From: Streptomyces sp. Ru71
GTDB taxonomy: Bacteria; Actinomycetota; Actinomycetes; Streptomycetales; Streptomycetaceae
Direction of reading: 5' to 3'
Assembly: GCF_002920535.1 (NCBI RefSeq)
Contig: NZ_PQSS01000021.1
Location: forward strand, 42,192-106,191
DNA length: 64,000 bases
Position 1 is the first letter of the stretch; every line of letters starts with the position of its first letter. Shown here one piece after another: positions 8,257 through 16,567 of this stretch. Made by a program: the position numbers and the translations under genes. The notes beneath the pieces are model-generated. The model searched no databases. It was not told the DNA's origin and was given only the letters and a program-made list of their open reading frames with translations.

Positions 8257-9033
8257 TCAGGGCTTGCGGCCCACCCCGCCGTGCTGCCCGATCGGCTTGG
8301 CCTCGGCGCCCGGCTCGGGCCGCCACAGCGGCACCGACACCACGCCGGGCTCGACCAGTTCCAGGCCCTCGAAGTAGGCCTCGATCTGCTCGACGGGGCG
8401 CAGGAAGTACGGCACCGCGCCGGTCTCGTTGTAGCCGTCCTGGGCCGCCTCGTAGGCGGGGTCGGTGCCGCGCGAGCCGTCGTTGACGCACAGGAAGCTG
8501 CCCGGGGGCAGGCCCGCCAGCAGACGCCGGACCAGGTCGCGGGCCACGTCGTGGTCGGCGACATGGCCGAGGATGCCGCTGAGGATGAGCGCGGTGGGCC
8601 GGCTCAGGTCGAGGGTCCGCGTGGCGGCCTCGATGATCTTCTCCGGCTCGTACAGGCTGAGGTCCTCGTACGCCGTGGCGCCCTCGGGCGTGGAGGTGAG
8701 CAGGGCGCGGGCATGGGCGAGGACGAGCGGGTCGTTGTCGACGTAGACGATCCTCGACTCCGGCGCGAGCCGCTGGGCGACCTCGTGGGTGTTGTCCACC
8801 GTCGGCAGTCCGGTGCCGACGTCCAGGAACTGGCGGACGCCCGCCTCCCGCACCAGGTACCGGATGGAGCGGCCGAGGAAGGCGCGGCTGCTGCGGGCGA
8901 TGGTGACGATGCCCGGGAAGACGGCGGTGTAGGCGTCGCCGGCCTGCTCGTCCACCGGGTAGTTGTCCTTGCCGCCCAGCCAGTAGTTCCAGATCCGGGC
9001 CGAGTGCGGCACCGAGGTGTCGATCGACGTCAT
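8257..9033 (-). CDS. SAM-dependent methyltransferase, DUF574 family
   Basis: 258 aa from ATG 9033 (MTSIDTSVPHSARIWNYWLGG). The N-terminal SARIWNYWLGGKDNY and motif I FLDVGTGLPTVDNTHEVAQ are diagnostic for the actinobacterial DUF574 (Methyltransf_19) family. YVDNDPLVLAHARALL is the acidic-loop strand for SAM and LILSGILGHV is motif IV-like. Streptomyces chromosomes carry many paralogs, often beside DUF397/XRE pairs; none is seen here. The substrate is unknown for the family. An upstream in-frame extension is possible (an ATG at about 9072), but MTS is the usual family start. It converges with sodF. Confidence 0.88.
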   Translation of the reverse strand: MTSIDTSVPHSARIWNYWLGGKDNYPVDEQAGDAYTAVFPGIVTIARSSRAFLGRSIRYLVREAGVRQFLDVGTGLPTVDNTHEVAQRLAPESRIVYVDNDPLVLAHARALLTSTPEGATAYEDLSLYEPEKIIEAATRTLDLSRPTALILSGILGHVADHDVARDLVRRLLAGLPPGSFLCVNDGSRGTDPAYEAAQDGYNETGAVPYFLRPVEQIEAYFEGLELVEPGVVSVPLWRPEPGAEAKPIGQHGGVGRKP

Positions 9034-9150
9034 GGGGTGATACTCGCCTCCAACAGTGGGTCTCCCGCACATGGTGCTACGAAATGACGGGCGCACAGGG
9101 CACATTGGGAGACTACGGCGGAGGGCTCCGCCTGTCCTGAGGAGACGCTC

Positions 9151-9417
9151 ATGGCGAACGTGCGATGTCCCAGTCCCACCTGCAAGGACCGGATCCAGAC
9201 CTTCCGCGAGCTGCGCGGGGAGGAGGTCGCGGCGGCCGAGAAGGCGCTCGCCGCGGAGCTGGACGGGGAGATGTTCGTGGCCCGCGCCTTCCACCGGTGC
9301 ACGGCCGAGGGCTGCCGGCGGGTGCAGCGCAAGACGCGGTACTGGGTGGGGGGCTATCTGCCGGAGGAGTTCGCGCACCCCTCCGGCAGCAGCCCGGCCG
9401 GGGCTACAGGTTGCTGA
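9151..9417 (+). CDS. small Cys-rich (zinc-finger-like) protein, unknown function
   Basis: 88 aa with a GAGGAG ribosome site 7 nt before the ATG. Two Cys pairs, CPSPTC (Cys6/Cys11) and CTAEGC (about residue 50), have the same CX4C spacing and could bind one zinc. Between them lies a helical segment (FRELRGEEVAAAEKALAAEL), and YWVGGYLPEEF follows. No membrane helix or signal peptide is seen. Its 3' end overlaps the convergent thioredoxin-fold gene by 14 nt, which suggests mutual antisense at the tails. Function unknown. Confidence 0.65.
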   Translation: MANVRCPSPTCKDRIQTFRELRGEEVAAAEKALAAELDGEMFVARAFHRCTAEGCRRVQRKTRYWVGGYLPEEFAHPSGSSPAGATGC

Positions 9418-10048
9418 AGTCCGGGCCCTTGGTACGGGTGCGCTTGATCTCGTAGAAGCCGGGGACCGAGGCCACGGCGAGGGTGCCGTCCCACAGCTTG
9501 GCGGCGTCCTCGCCCTTCGGGGCCGGGGTGACGACCGGACCGAAGAAGGCGATCTGCTCGCCGTCGGCGCCGGGCACGGCGATGACCGGGGTGCCGACCT
9601 CCTGGCCCACCAGGTCGATGCCCTCCTTGTGGGAGGCGCGCAGCTCGGCGTCGAACTCGAAGTCCTCCTGCTCGGCGTACTCGATCAGGTCGGCGGGCAG
9701 CCCGGCGTCGGCCAGGGCGCCGGCGATCGCCTCCAGGGTCGGGCCCTCGCCCTTGTTGTGGAAGCGGGTGCCGAGCGCGGTGTAGAGCGGGCCGAGCACC
9801 TGCTCCCCGTGCTTCTGCCAGGCGGCGGTGACCACGCGCACCGGCTGCCAGGCCTTGGTGGCGAGCATCTCCCGGTACGCCTCGGGCAGCTCGTCCAGCT
9901 TGTCCTCGTTGAGGACGGCGAGGCTCATCACATGCCAGCGGACCTCGATGTCCCGGAGCTTCTCCACCTCCAGCACCCAGCGCGACGTCATCCACGCCCA
10001 GGGGCACAGCGGGTCGAACCAGAAGTCGACGGGGGTCTTCTGCGACAT
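9404..10048 (-). CDS. DsbA-like thioredoxin-fold oxidoreductase (Rv2466c-like)
   Basis: 214 aa. The N-terminus VDFWFDPLCPWAWMTSRW puts the catalytic Cys in a CPWA context, so only one of the two active-site thiols of the Rv2466c motif (CPWC) is present. The cis-Pro loop appears as GTPVIAV. Rv2466c is a mycothiol-dependent nitroreductase of mycobacteria. The single-Cys form would be compatible with a monothiol, mycothiol-dependent mechanism; that is inference. Cytoplasmic, no signal peptide. It is divergent from the first aminopeptidase N (138-bp intergenic region). Confidence 0.85.
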   Translation of the reverse strand: MSQKTPVDFWFDPLCPWAWMTSRWVLEVEKLRDIEVRWHVMSLAVLNEDKLDELPEAYREMLATKAWQPVRVVTAAWQKHGEQVLGPLYTALGTRFHNKGEGPTLEAIAGALADAGLPADLIEYAEQEDFEFDAELRASHKEGIDLVGQEVGTPVIAVPGADGEQIAFFGPVVTPAPKGEDAAKLWDGTLAVASVPGFYEIKRTRTKGPDFSNL

Positions 10049-10186
10049 GTCTCTCCTCAAGCGGACGTCTTTCCCCCCAAGAACGCCGCAGCGCGCCCCG
10101 GCCATTCCCGGGAGCCCCGCGTCAGGGGCACATGGCAGGATCGGTCCTGTCCAGCCGTAGACACGACACACAAGGGAGTGCCGCCC

Positions 10187-12760
10187 GTGCCCGGTGAGAA
10201 TCTGTCCCGCGACGAGGCCCGGGAGCGGGCCGCGCTGCTGTCCGTCGACGGGTACGAGGTGTCCCTCGACGTCCGCTCCGCGGTCGGCGACCACGAGGGC
10301 GGGGGTCCGCGCACCTTCCGCTCGGTCACCACGATCCGCTTCCGCTGCAACGAGCCGGGCGCGTCCACCTTCGCGGACCTGATCGCGCCGCGCGTGACGG
10401 CCGTCTCCCTCAACGGCCGGGACCTGGACCCGAGCGAGGTCTTCGACGGCTCTCGCATCCTGCTGGAGGACCTGGCCGAGGAGAACGAGCTGGTCGTGGA
10501 CGCGCAGTGCGCCTACTCCCGCACGGGTGAGGGCCTGCACCGCTTCGTCGACCCCGAGGACGGCGAGGTCTACCTCTACACGCAGTACGAACCGGCCGAC
10601 TCCCGCCGCGTCTTCGCCAACTTCGAGCAGCCCGACCTCAAGGCCCCGTTCCGCTTCGAGGTGCGGGCGCCCGAGGGGTGGACGGTGTGGAGCAACGGCG
10701 CCGGCGAGCGGGCCGACGGAGTGTGGCGCTTCGCCGAGACCAGGCCCATCTCCACCTACATCACCTGCGTCGTCGCCGGCCCCTACTACCACGTCACCGA
10801 CACCTACGAGCGCACCCTCGCCGACGGCAGCACGCTGCGCATCCCGCTGGGCGCGCTGTGCCGCAAGGGGCTGGCCAAGCACTTCGACGCCGACGACGTG
10901 TTCCTGGTGACCAAGCAGGGCCTGGACTTCTTCCACGAGCACTTCGACTACCCGTACCCGTTCGGCAAGTACGACCAGGCCTTCGTGCCCGAGTACAACC
11001 TCGGCGCGATGGAGAACCCCGGGCTCGTCACCTTCCGCGAGGAGTACATCTTCCGCGGCAAGGTGACGCAGGCGTCGTACGAGGCGCGGGCCAACGTCAT
11101 CCTGCACGAGATGGCGCACATGTGGTTCGGCGACCTGGTCACCATGGTGTGGTGGGACGACCTGTGGCTGAAGGAGTCCTTCGCGGACTTCATGGGCACC
11201 TTCGCGAACGTGGGCGCGACCCGCTTCAAGGACGCCTGGATCACCTTCGCCAACCGCCGCAAGGCCTGGGCCTACCGCGCCGACCAGCTGCCCTCCACGC
11301 ACCCCATCACCGCCGACATCCGCGACCTGCAGGACGCCAAGCTCAACTTCGACGGCATCACCTACGCCAAGGGCGCCTCCGTGCTCAAGCAGCTGGTGGC
11401 GTACGTCGGCCAGGACGCGTTCCTTGAAGGCGCCCGGCGCTACTTCAAGCGGCACGCGTACGGCAACACCCGCCTCGGTGACCTGCTGTCGGTGCTGGAG
11501 GAGACCTCCGGCCGGGACATGGGCGCGTGGGCACGGTCCTGGCTGCAGACGGCCGGGGTGAACGCGCTGACCCCGCAGGTGCTGCTGGACACCGAGGGAC
11601 GCGTCGAGGAGCTGGCGGTGGTGCAGGAGGCCGCCGAGTCGCACCCCGAGCTGCGCCCGCACCGCATCGCGGTGGGCCTGTACCGCCGGGAGGGCGACGC
11701 CCTCGTGCGCTACGCCCGCGCCGAGACGGACGTCGACGGCGCGCGCACGGTCGTCGCGGAACTGGCCGGTGCCCAGGCGCCGGAGCTGGTGCTGGTCAAC
11801 GACGACGACCTGACGTACTGCAAGATCCGCTTCGACACCACGTCACTGGAGACGCTGAAGAGCGGGCTCGGCAGCATCACCGATCCCCTGGCCCGCGCCC
11901 TGTGCTGGTCGGCGCTGTGGAACCTGACCCGGGACGCGCTGCTGCCGGCCCGGGAGTTCATCGGCCTGGTGCTGCGGTTCGCCGGCCGCGAGTCCGACAT
12001 CGGCGTCCTGCAGATGCTGCACGCCTGGGCCCGCTCGGCGCTCGTGCACTACGCGGCACCCGCCTGGCGGGAGACCGGCGCGGCCCAGCTCGCCGAGGGC
12101 GCCCTGCGCGAGCTGCGCGCGGCCGGGCCGGGCAGCGAGCACCAGCTGGCCTGGGCGCGGTTCTTCGCGACCGTGGCCGCGCGGGACGGCGACCTCCAGT
12201 TGCTGAAGGCGCTGCTGGACGGCACCGAGAAGATCGACGGCCTGGACGTGGACCAGGAGCTGCGCTGGGCCTTCCTGGAGCCGCTGGCCGCGCACGGGGT
12301 GGCCGGCGAGGACACGCTGACCGCGGAACTGGCCCGCGACGACACCGCCTCCGGCAAGCGGCACCAGGTGCGCTGCCTGGCCGCCCGTCCCTCGGCCGCG
12401 GTCAAGGCGCAGGCGTGGGCGCAGGTCGTGGAGTCGGACGCGCTGTCCAACGCGCTGACGGAGGCGACCATCGCGGGCTTCGGCCAGCCGTCCCAGCGTG
12501 AGCTGCTCGCGCCGTACGCGGAGAAGTACTTCGCGGCGATCGAGCGGGTGTGGGAGGAGCGGTCGATCCAGATCGGGATGGACGTGGTCTCGGGCCTGTT
12601 CCCGACGCTCCAGGACTCCCCGGAGACCCTGGCCGCGACGGACACCTGGCTGACCACCCACGAACAGGCTCCGCCGGCCCTGCGCCGCCTGGTCCTGGAG
12701 TCCCGAGACGACCTGGCCCGGGCATTGCGCGGCCAAACCTGCGACGCGACAGCCCGCTAA
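10187..12760 (+). CDS. pepN: aminopeptidase N (M1 zinc metallopeptidase), paralog 1
   Basis: 857 aa, GTG start with AAGGGAG 7 nt upstream. It cleaves N-terminal residues from peptides in the cytoplasm. The M1 exopeptidase motif GAMEN is near residue 273. The zinc site is His307-Glu-x-x-His311 in HEMAHMWFGD, with the third ligand Glu330 in WLKESFADF. ERAP1-like helical C-terminal repeats fill the last ~400 residues. No signal peptide. It is clearly homologous along its whole length to the second M1 gene at 23417 (shared RFVDPxD, TYAKGASVLKQLVAYVG and HQLAWARxFA segments), but differs in the zinc-site flank (MVWWDDLWLKES versus MEWWNDLWLNES). The promoter region is shared with the divergent DsbA-like gene. 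Confidence 0.95.
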   Translation: MPGENLSRDEARERAALLSVDGYEVSLDVRSAVGDHEGGGPRTFRSVTTIRFRCNEPGASTFADLIAPRVTAVSLNGRDLDPSEVFDGSRILLEDLAEENELVVDAQCAYSRTGEGLHRFVDPEDGEVYLYTQYEPADSRRVFANFEQPDLKAPFRFEVRAPEGWTVWSNGAGERADGVWRFAETRPISTYITCVVAGPYYHVTDTYERTLADGSTLRIPLGALCRKGLAKHFDADDVFLVTKQGLDFFHEHFDYPYPFGKYDQAFVPEYNLGAMENPGLVTFREEYIFRGKVTQASYEARANVILHEMAHMWFGDLVTMVWWDDLWLKESFADFMGTFANVGATRFKDAWITFANRRKAWAYRADQLPSTHPITADIRDLQDAKLNFDGITYAKGASVLKQLVAYVGQDAFLEGARRYFKRHAYGNTRLGDLLSVLEETSGRDMGAWARSWLQTAGVNALTPQVLLDTEGRVEELAVVQEAAESHPELRPHRIAVGLYRREGDALVRYARAETDVDGARTVVAELAGAQAPELVLVNDDDLTYCKIRFDTTSLETLKSGLGSITDPLARALCWSALWNLTRDALLPAREFIGLVLRFAGRESDIGVLQMLHAWARSALVHYAAPAWRETGAAQLAEGALRELRAAGPGSEHQLAWARFFATVAARDGDLQLLKALLDGTEKIDGLDVDQELRWAFLEPLAAHGVAGEDTLTAELARDDTASGKRHQVRCLAARPSAAVKAQAWAQVVESDALSNALTEATIAGFGQPSQRELLAPYAEKYFAAIERVWEERSIQIGMDVVSGLFPTLQDSPETLAATDTWLTTHEQAPPALRRLVLESRDDLARALRGQTCDATAR

Positions 12761-12836
12761 CCGCAGACACCCGGCGTTTCCCACCCCCCGGTGCTGTGGC
12801 TGGCCGGGGGTGGGTGCGCTCACCGGCGCTGGCGGG

Positions 12837-12934
12837 GTGCCTCCCCCAAGCTCTTCGAGCAGGGGGGACCCCCAGCGCCCACCCGTGCCGCCCTGGGGGC
12901 ACCTCCCAGGCCCTTAAGGCACTGGGGGAGGCAC
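12837..12934. repeat. nested intergenic palindrome (Streptomyces-type)
   Basis: Outer arms GTGCCTCCCCCA (12837-12848) and TGGGGGAGGCAC (12923-12934) are perfectly complementary. Inside are further self-complementary blocks, such as CCCCCAG against CTGGGGG, and a CTTCGAG loop. I recall this sequence type as recurrent in Streptomyces intergenic regions. It could act as a terminator for pepN. Confidence 0.65.
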
Positions 12935-13133
12935 GACTGCCCGCAGCTACGGAGTGGGAGAGCCGCCGACGGCGGGGAGGGGCCGGGGTGGGGGGTGTCC
13001 GCCCGCAGCGGCCGGCACCGCCAACCCTCACCGCGTCGGGGACAGTGGGCCGGACCGAGGACGGATATCCCCCACCCCGGCCCCGACTCACCCACCGGAC
13101 AGAAGGCGCTACACCAGCCGACCACCGGACGGT

Positions 13134-13214
13134 AACGGGCCGCCGCAGGCATTCAAGGGGCGCGGGGAACTGCGCGACGAGCCACAGCGCAACCGCAACG
13201 GGCCGCCGCAGGCA
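13134..13214 (+). repeat. direct repeat of an 18-mer flanking a dispersed Streptomyces element
   Basis: AACGGGCCGCCGCAGGCA occurs at 13134-13151 and again at 13197-13214, with a GGGGCGCGGGGAACTGCGCG core between them (13157 onwards). The core resembles a very abundant dispersed Streptomyces repeat (recalled, not searched). Confidence 0.6.
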
Positions 13215-13468
13215 CCCGCGAGCAACCACCCACCCACCCGCAGACAACGAACAACCCCCCAACCTTTGGCCAGCGCCCAGCGCCCCGTAGCCGTTACGGA
13301 ATTCAGGCAATCAGAACCGTAACCCCCACCCCCCACCCGATCGGACCAGGCGTTTTCCGCCCCTACTCGGCACCCGAACACCCGTCCTTTAGTGCGGCCT
13401 TGTCCAGATTTGTCGACGAGCGTGTAACAGCGGTTAAGGGATGGATCGGACGCGGGAATCCCCGGAGC

Positions 13469-14527
13469 ATGAACCACAACACCCCGCTCCCCCCGGCCAC
13501 CCCCCGCCCCCTGCGCCACCTGCCCGACACCCCCCGCCGGGTCCAGACGGTCGCCCGGCTGCGCGCGCACGGCGTGACCACCGCCCAGCTGAACGAGCAG
13601 TGCCGGCCCGGCGGGGCCTGGCAGCAGCTGCTGCCCGGCGTGGTCCTGCTGCACCCCGGTCCGCCGACCACCGAGGAGCGCCTGCACGCGGTCCTGATGT
13701 ACGCGTCCAGGGAGTCGGGCCCGGCCACCCCCGGCGTACCCGTGCAGCCCGGCGCCGACGACCCCCACCGCCCGCCCGCCTACCGCGAGGCGATGATCAC
13801 CGGCCTCGCCGCCCTCACCCTGCACGGCTTCACCGCCGCTCCCCCGCTGCTGTCCCTGGAGAAGATCGACGTCCTGGTCCCCCGGCTGCGCCGGCTGCGC
13901 TCCACCGGCTGCGCCCGGATCATCCGCACCGCCGTCCTGCCCGACCCGGAGGAGGTCACCGGTGTCCCGGTCGCCCCCGTGCCGCGCGCCCTGGCCGACG
14001 CGGTGGCCGGCCTGTCGGACGCGGGCGTGGTGCGCCGGCTGCTGACCGAGGCGGTGCGCGCCGGGCACTGCGAGGCGGCCTCGGTGGTGCGCGAGCTGAA
14101 CGAGGCACGGCTGCTCACCCGGCCGCACGTGGTGGACGCCGTCGACCTGCTGCTGGCCGAGGGCCGCACGATCGCCGAGGACCGCCTGTACACGATGGTC
14201 CGCGACCACGGTCTGCCCGACCCGGTCTGGAACGTCGACCTGCGGCTGCCGGGCGGCCCGCACCTCGGCGGGGTCGACGCCTACTGGCCCGAGCAGGCGG
14301 TGGCGGTCGAACTGGACACCCGGGCGCCCCGGCAGGACGACGACGCCCTGTGGTCGGAGTACGCCCGCAAGCGGGAGACCCTGGAGCGGCTCGGCATCAC
14401 CGTCGTCCATGTGACGCCGAAGAAGCTGCGGGACGCGCTGGAACAGCAGGCGGCGGTGGTCCGTACGGCCCTGATGGCGGCCGCGGACCGCGACCCGGCG
14501 GCCTATGTCGTGGTGCTGCCCCGCTAG
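13469..14527 (+). CDS. AbiEi-like/Vsr-like (DUF559-type) protein
   Basis: 352 aa from ATG 13469 (MNHNTPLPPATP). The N-terminal ~110 residues read as a winged helix followed by an AbiEi-like segment (LRAHGVTTAQLNEQ, WQQLLPGVVLLH, TGLAALTLHGF). The C-terminal ~100 residues resemble Vsr/DUF559 nucleases: Asp270 in GGVDAYWP, then ELD (Glu281, Asp283), then ARKRETLERLGITVVHVTPKKL. This is the arrangement of many actinobacterial proteins annotated as AbiEi antitoxin-domain proteins. No AbiEii-type nucleotidyltransferase toxin is adjacent, so it is not evidently a working type IV toxin-antitoxin pair. Nuclease activity is speculative because the usual catalytic Lys is not obvious. Confidence 0.75.
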   Translation: MNHNTPLPPATPRPLRHLPDTPRRVQTVARLRAHGVTTAQLNEQCRPGGAWQQLLPGVVLLHPGPPTTEERLHAVLMYASRESGPATPGVPVQPGADDPHRPPAYREAMITGLAALTLHGFTAAPPLLSLEKIDVLVPRLRRLRSTGCARIIRTAVLPDPEEVTGVPVAPVPRALADAVAGLSDAGVVRRLLTEAVRAGHCEAASVVRELNEARLLTRPHVVDAVDLLLAEGRTIAEDRLYTMVRDHGLPDPVWNVDLRLPGGPHLGGVDAYWPEQAVAVELDTRAPRQDDDALWSEYARKRETLERLGITVVHVTPKKLRDALEQQAAVVRTALMAAADRDPAAYVVVLPR

Positions 14528-14566
14528 TTGGGAACTAGTTGGGAACCCGGGGGCGACAGGAGGGGA

Positions 14567-14605
14567 CGGAAGGGGCCACCGACAAGACGTCGGCGGCCCC
14601 TTCCG
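14567..14605. terminator. bidirectional terminator between convergent genes
   Basis: An 11-bp outer stem (14567-14577 with 14595-14605) and a 5-bp inner stem (14579-14583 with 14589-14593) lie between two convergent genes. A tandem copy of CTAGTTGGGAA (14524 and 14535) precedes it; the first copy contains the upstream gene's stop codon. Confidence 0.8.
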
Positions 14606-14625
14606 CGACGCGACACGACGCGCGG

Positions 14626-15765
14626 TCAGCCGCAGAACTCGGCCTCGACCACCGCGTCGGTGTCACCCGTCCAGTCGCCGTTGAGATTGAACGCCAGCGA
14701 GTGACGCCCGTCGGCACTGGTGACCGCGACCGAAGTGGACCCGTGGATGCCGCCGTCGTGACCCCAGACATGGACACCGCAGCTCAGCTCACGGTCGATG
14801 AGCCCCAGCCCGTACCCGGCGTTCGGGATGTCCCCGGCCGGCACCGTCGTCTTCATCTCCTTCAGCTGCCGCGGCGGAAGCAGAGCCCCGCCGAGCAGGG
14901 CCCGGTAGAAGCGGTTCAGGTCGGCGGAGTCGGAGACCATCTCCCCGGAGCCGTAGGCCAGCGCCGGGTTCAGCTCCGTGACGTCGTAGGTCGGGCCGGT
15001 GCTCTCCAGGGCGAGCTTGCCGTAGGCGCGGCTGCTGGGCCGCGGCAGGGTCGGCCGGGTGCCGGGCACCGAGGTACCGGTCAGGTGCAGCGGCTGGATG
15101 ATCCGCCGGCGGATCTCCTCGCCGTACCCACGACCGGTGACCTTCTCGACGACCTGCGCGGCCAGCAGGTAGTTGGTGTTGGAGTAGTGCCAGGAGGCGC
15201 CCGGCGCGAAATACGGCTCGTGGGCCAGCGCGATGTCCAGGAGCTGTCGCGGTGACACCCGGTCGAAGCGGTGGGTGTAGAAGCCGTCCTTGGTGAAGTA
15301 CGTCGCGGCGACGGACTCGTCCTCGGTGTAGTTGAAGACGCCGCTGGTGTGGTTGAGCAGCATCCGCAGGGTGATCTTCGAGCCGTCGTAACCGCCCTTG
15401 TCGAGCACCCCGGGCAGCCACTTCTCCACGCTGTCGTCGAGCGACAGCCGCCCCTCCGCCTCCAGTTGCAGCAGCACGGTGGCGACGAACGTCTTGGTGA
15501 TGCTGCCGACGCGGTAGTGGTCGGCCGTCGAGCGCGGCGCACCGGTGCGCAGGTCGCCGACGCCCGCGGTGGCCTTCCAGGTGTGCCGCCCGTCCTGAGC
15601 CGTGACGGTGACGCCCGGGACGCCGGCCTGCACCTGGGCCTCGACCGCCTTCCGGGTGGCGTCGTGCCCGTGCCCGCCACCGCCGGGCGCCGCCATCGCG
15701 GGCGCCGCGAGCGCCAGGGACAGCAGGGCCGCCGCCGCACCGGCCAGAGCCGAACGTGCTCTCAT
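14626..15765 (-). CDS. secreted serine hydrolase (class C beta-lactamase / D-Ala-D-Ala carboxypeptidase fold)
   Basis: 379 aa from ATG 15765 (MRARSALAG), chosen over an ATG 15 nt upstream because AGGGGGA sits at correct spacing. A Sec signal peptide (hydrophobic AAAALLSLALAAPAMAA) is followed by a His/Gly-rich linker. Class C catalytic motifs are SxxK in GSITKTF, YSN in WHYSNTNY and a C-terminal GHDGGIHG replacing the KTG box, as in DD-peptidase/esterase members. An extracellular peptidoglycan or ester hydrolase is expected; the substrate cannot be told. The mature C-terminus has two Cys (LSCGVHV and EFCG) that could form a disulfide. Confidence 0.88.
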   Translation of the reverse strand: MRARSALAGAAAALLSLALAAPAMAAPGGGGHGHDATRKAVEAQVQAGVPGVTVTAQDGRHTWKATAGVGDLRTGAPRSTADHYRVGSITKTFVATVLLQLEAEGRLSLDDSVEKWLPGVLDKGGYDGSKITLRMLLNHTSGVFNYTEDESVAATYFTKDGFYTHRFDRVSPRQLLDIALAHEPYFAPGASWHYSNTNYLLAAQVVEKVTGRGYGEEIRRRIIQPLHLTGTSVPGTRPTLPRPSSRAYGKLALESTGPTYDVTELNPALAYGSGEMVSDSADLNRFYRALLGGALLPPRQLKEMKTTVPAGDIPNAGYGLGLIDRELSCGVHVWGHDGGIHGSTSVAVTSADGRHSLAFNLNGDWTGDTDAVVEAEFCG

Positions 15766-15874
15766 CTCTTCCCCCTTCATCCGGCCGGGTCACCCCCGTG
15801 ATGACCCCGGTCAGGGGGGAGGGACCCGGCCTCACGCCACGGGGTTGACGCGACTCGGGACGGTTGATCGTTTT

Positions 15875-16387
15875 TCAGCCGTCGTCCCGCACGGGTACGT
15901 CGCCGTCGTCCCGCACGGGCACGAACACCCGCCCTGTCGGAGGCCGTTCACGCCACAGCCGCAGCCCCACCTCGACCATCCGGGCCCGGCGCAGACCGGG
16001 CACCGCGTCCAGGTCGTGCCAGGCGGCCATGTCCGTGGAGCCGTTCTCCTCGAACCGCAGCTCACCGCCGGTCACTCGGGACTCGTAGACCAGGCGCAGC
16101 CCGTGGTGGTCGACCCTGCGGCGCAGGCCGTCGCGGCGGAAGAGGCGGTGGGAGGAGTGCACGCCGAGCAGCGCGGTCACCTCGACCCGGTAGCCGGTCT
16201 CCTCGGCGAGTTCGCGCACCACCGTGTCGCAGGGGTCCTCGCCGTGCTCCACCCCGCCCCCGGGCAGCACCCACTCGGGGCTGCCGTCGAGCCCCGGCGA
16301 CCGGGCGAGCAGCACATGTCCCTCCCGTACGCACACGGCGTAGGCCGCAACCCTCGATTTCCGCCGCACCCTCGACATCCCTCGCAT
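15875..16387 (-). CDS. Nudix hydrolase
   Basis: 170 aa from ATG 16387, preceded by GGAGGG at 5-nt spacing. The Nudix box reads GGGVEHGEDPCDTVVREL then AEETGY (residues ~45-70), matching GX5EX7REUXEEXGU. It hydrolyses a nucleoside diphosphate linked to some moiety; the substrate is not predictable. The C-terminus carries a short tandem repeat (VPVRDDGD then VPVRDDG), encoded by a 24-bp direct duplication at 15881 and 15905. It diverges from the S8 protease gene. Confidence 0.9.
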   Translation of the reverse strand: MRGMSRVRRKSRVAAYAVCVREGHVLLARSPGLDGSPEWVLPGGGVEHGEDPCDTVVRELAEETGYRVEVTALLGVHSSHRLFRRDGLRRRVDHHGLRLVYESRVTGGELRFEENGSTDMAAWHDLDAVPGLRRARMVEVGLRLWRERPPTGRVFVPVRDDGDVPVRDDG

Positions 16388-16567
16388 GCCCACCCTCCAT
16401 AGCGGGTTTTCCCCATACATCCATTTCGATTCGGTCAACTCTCCCCAAACAATCGCCCCTTGCGTAAAGCTGTGCGATCGTCCGGGTTCGCAGTCCGGAC
16501 GACCCTCGACCAGGGCCGATCCGTCCTGGTCGGTACGCTCACGCTCCTTTACCTGCAAGGGATGCCG

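Larger units (their letters stand above)
12761..13468. other. 708-bp spacer with no convincing gene, rich in repeats
   Basis: This GC-rich spacer between pepN and the AbiEi/Vsr-like gene has open frames on several strands, but none has a ribosome site plus a plausible protein. It contains an imperfect cruciform (12837-12934) and a duplicated 18-mer (13134 and 13197). The 3' 150 bp is less GC-rich and is probably the promoter region of the downstream gene. Short intergenic palindromes of this flavour are common in Streptomyces chromosomes. Confidence 0.6.
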
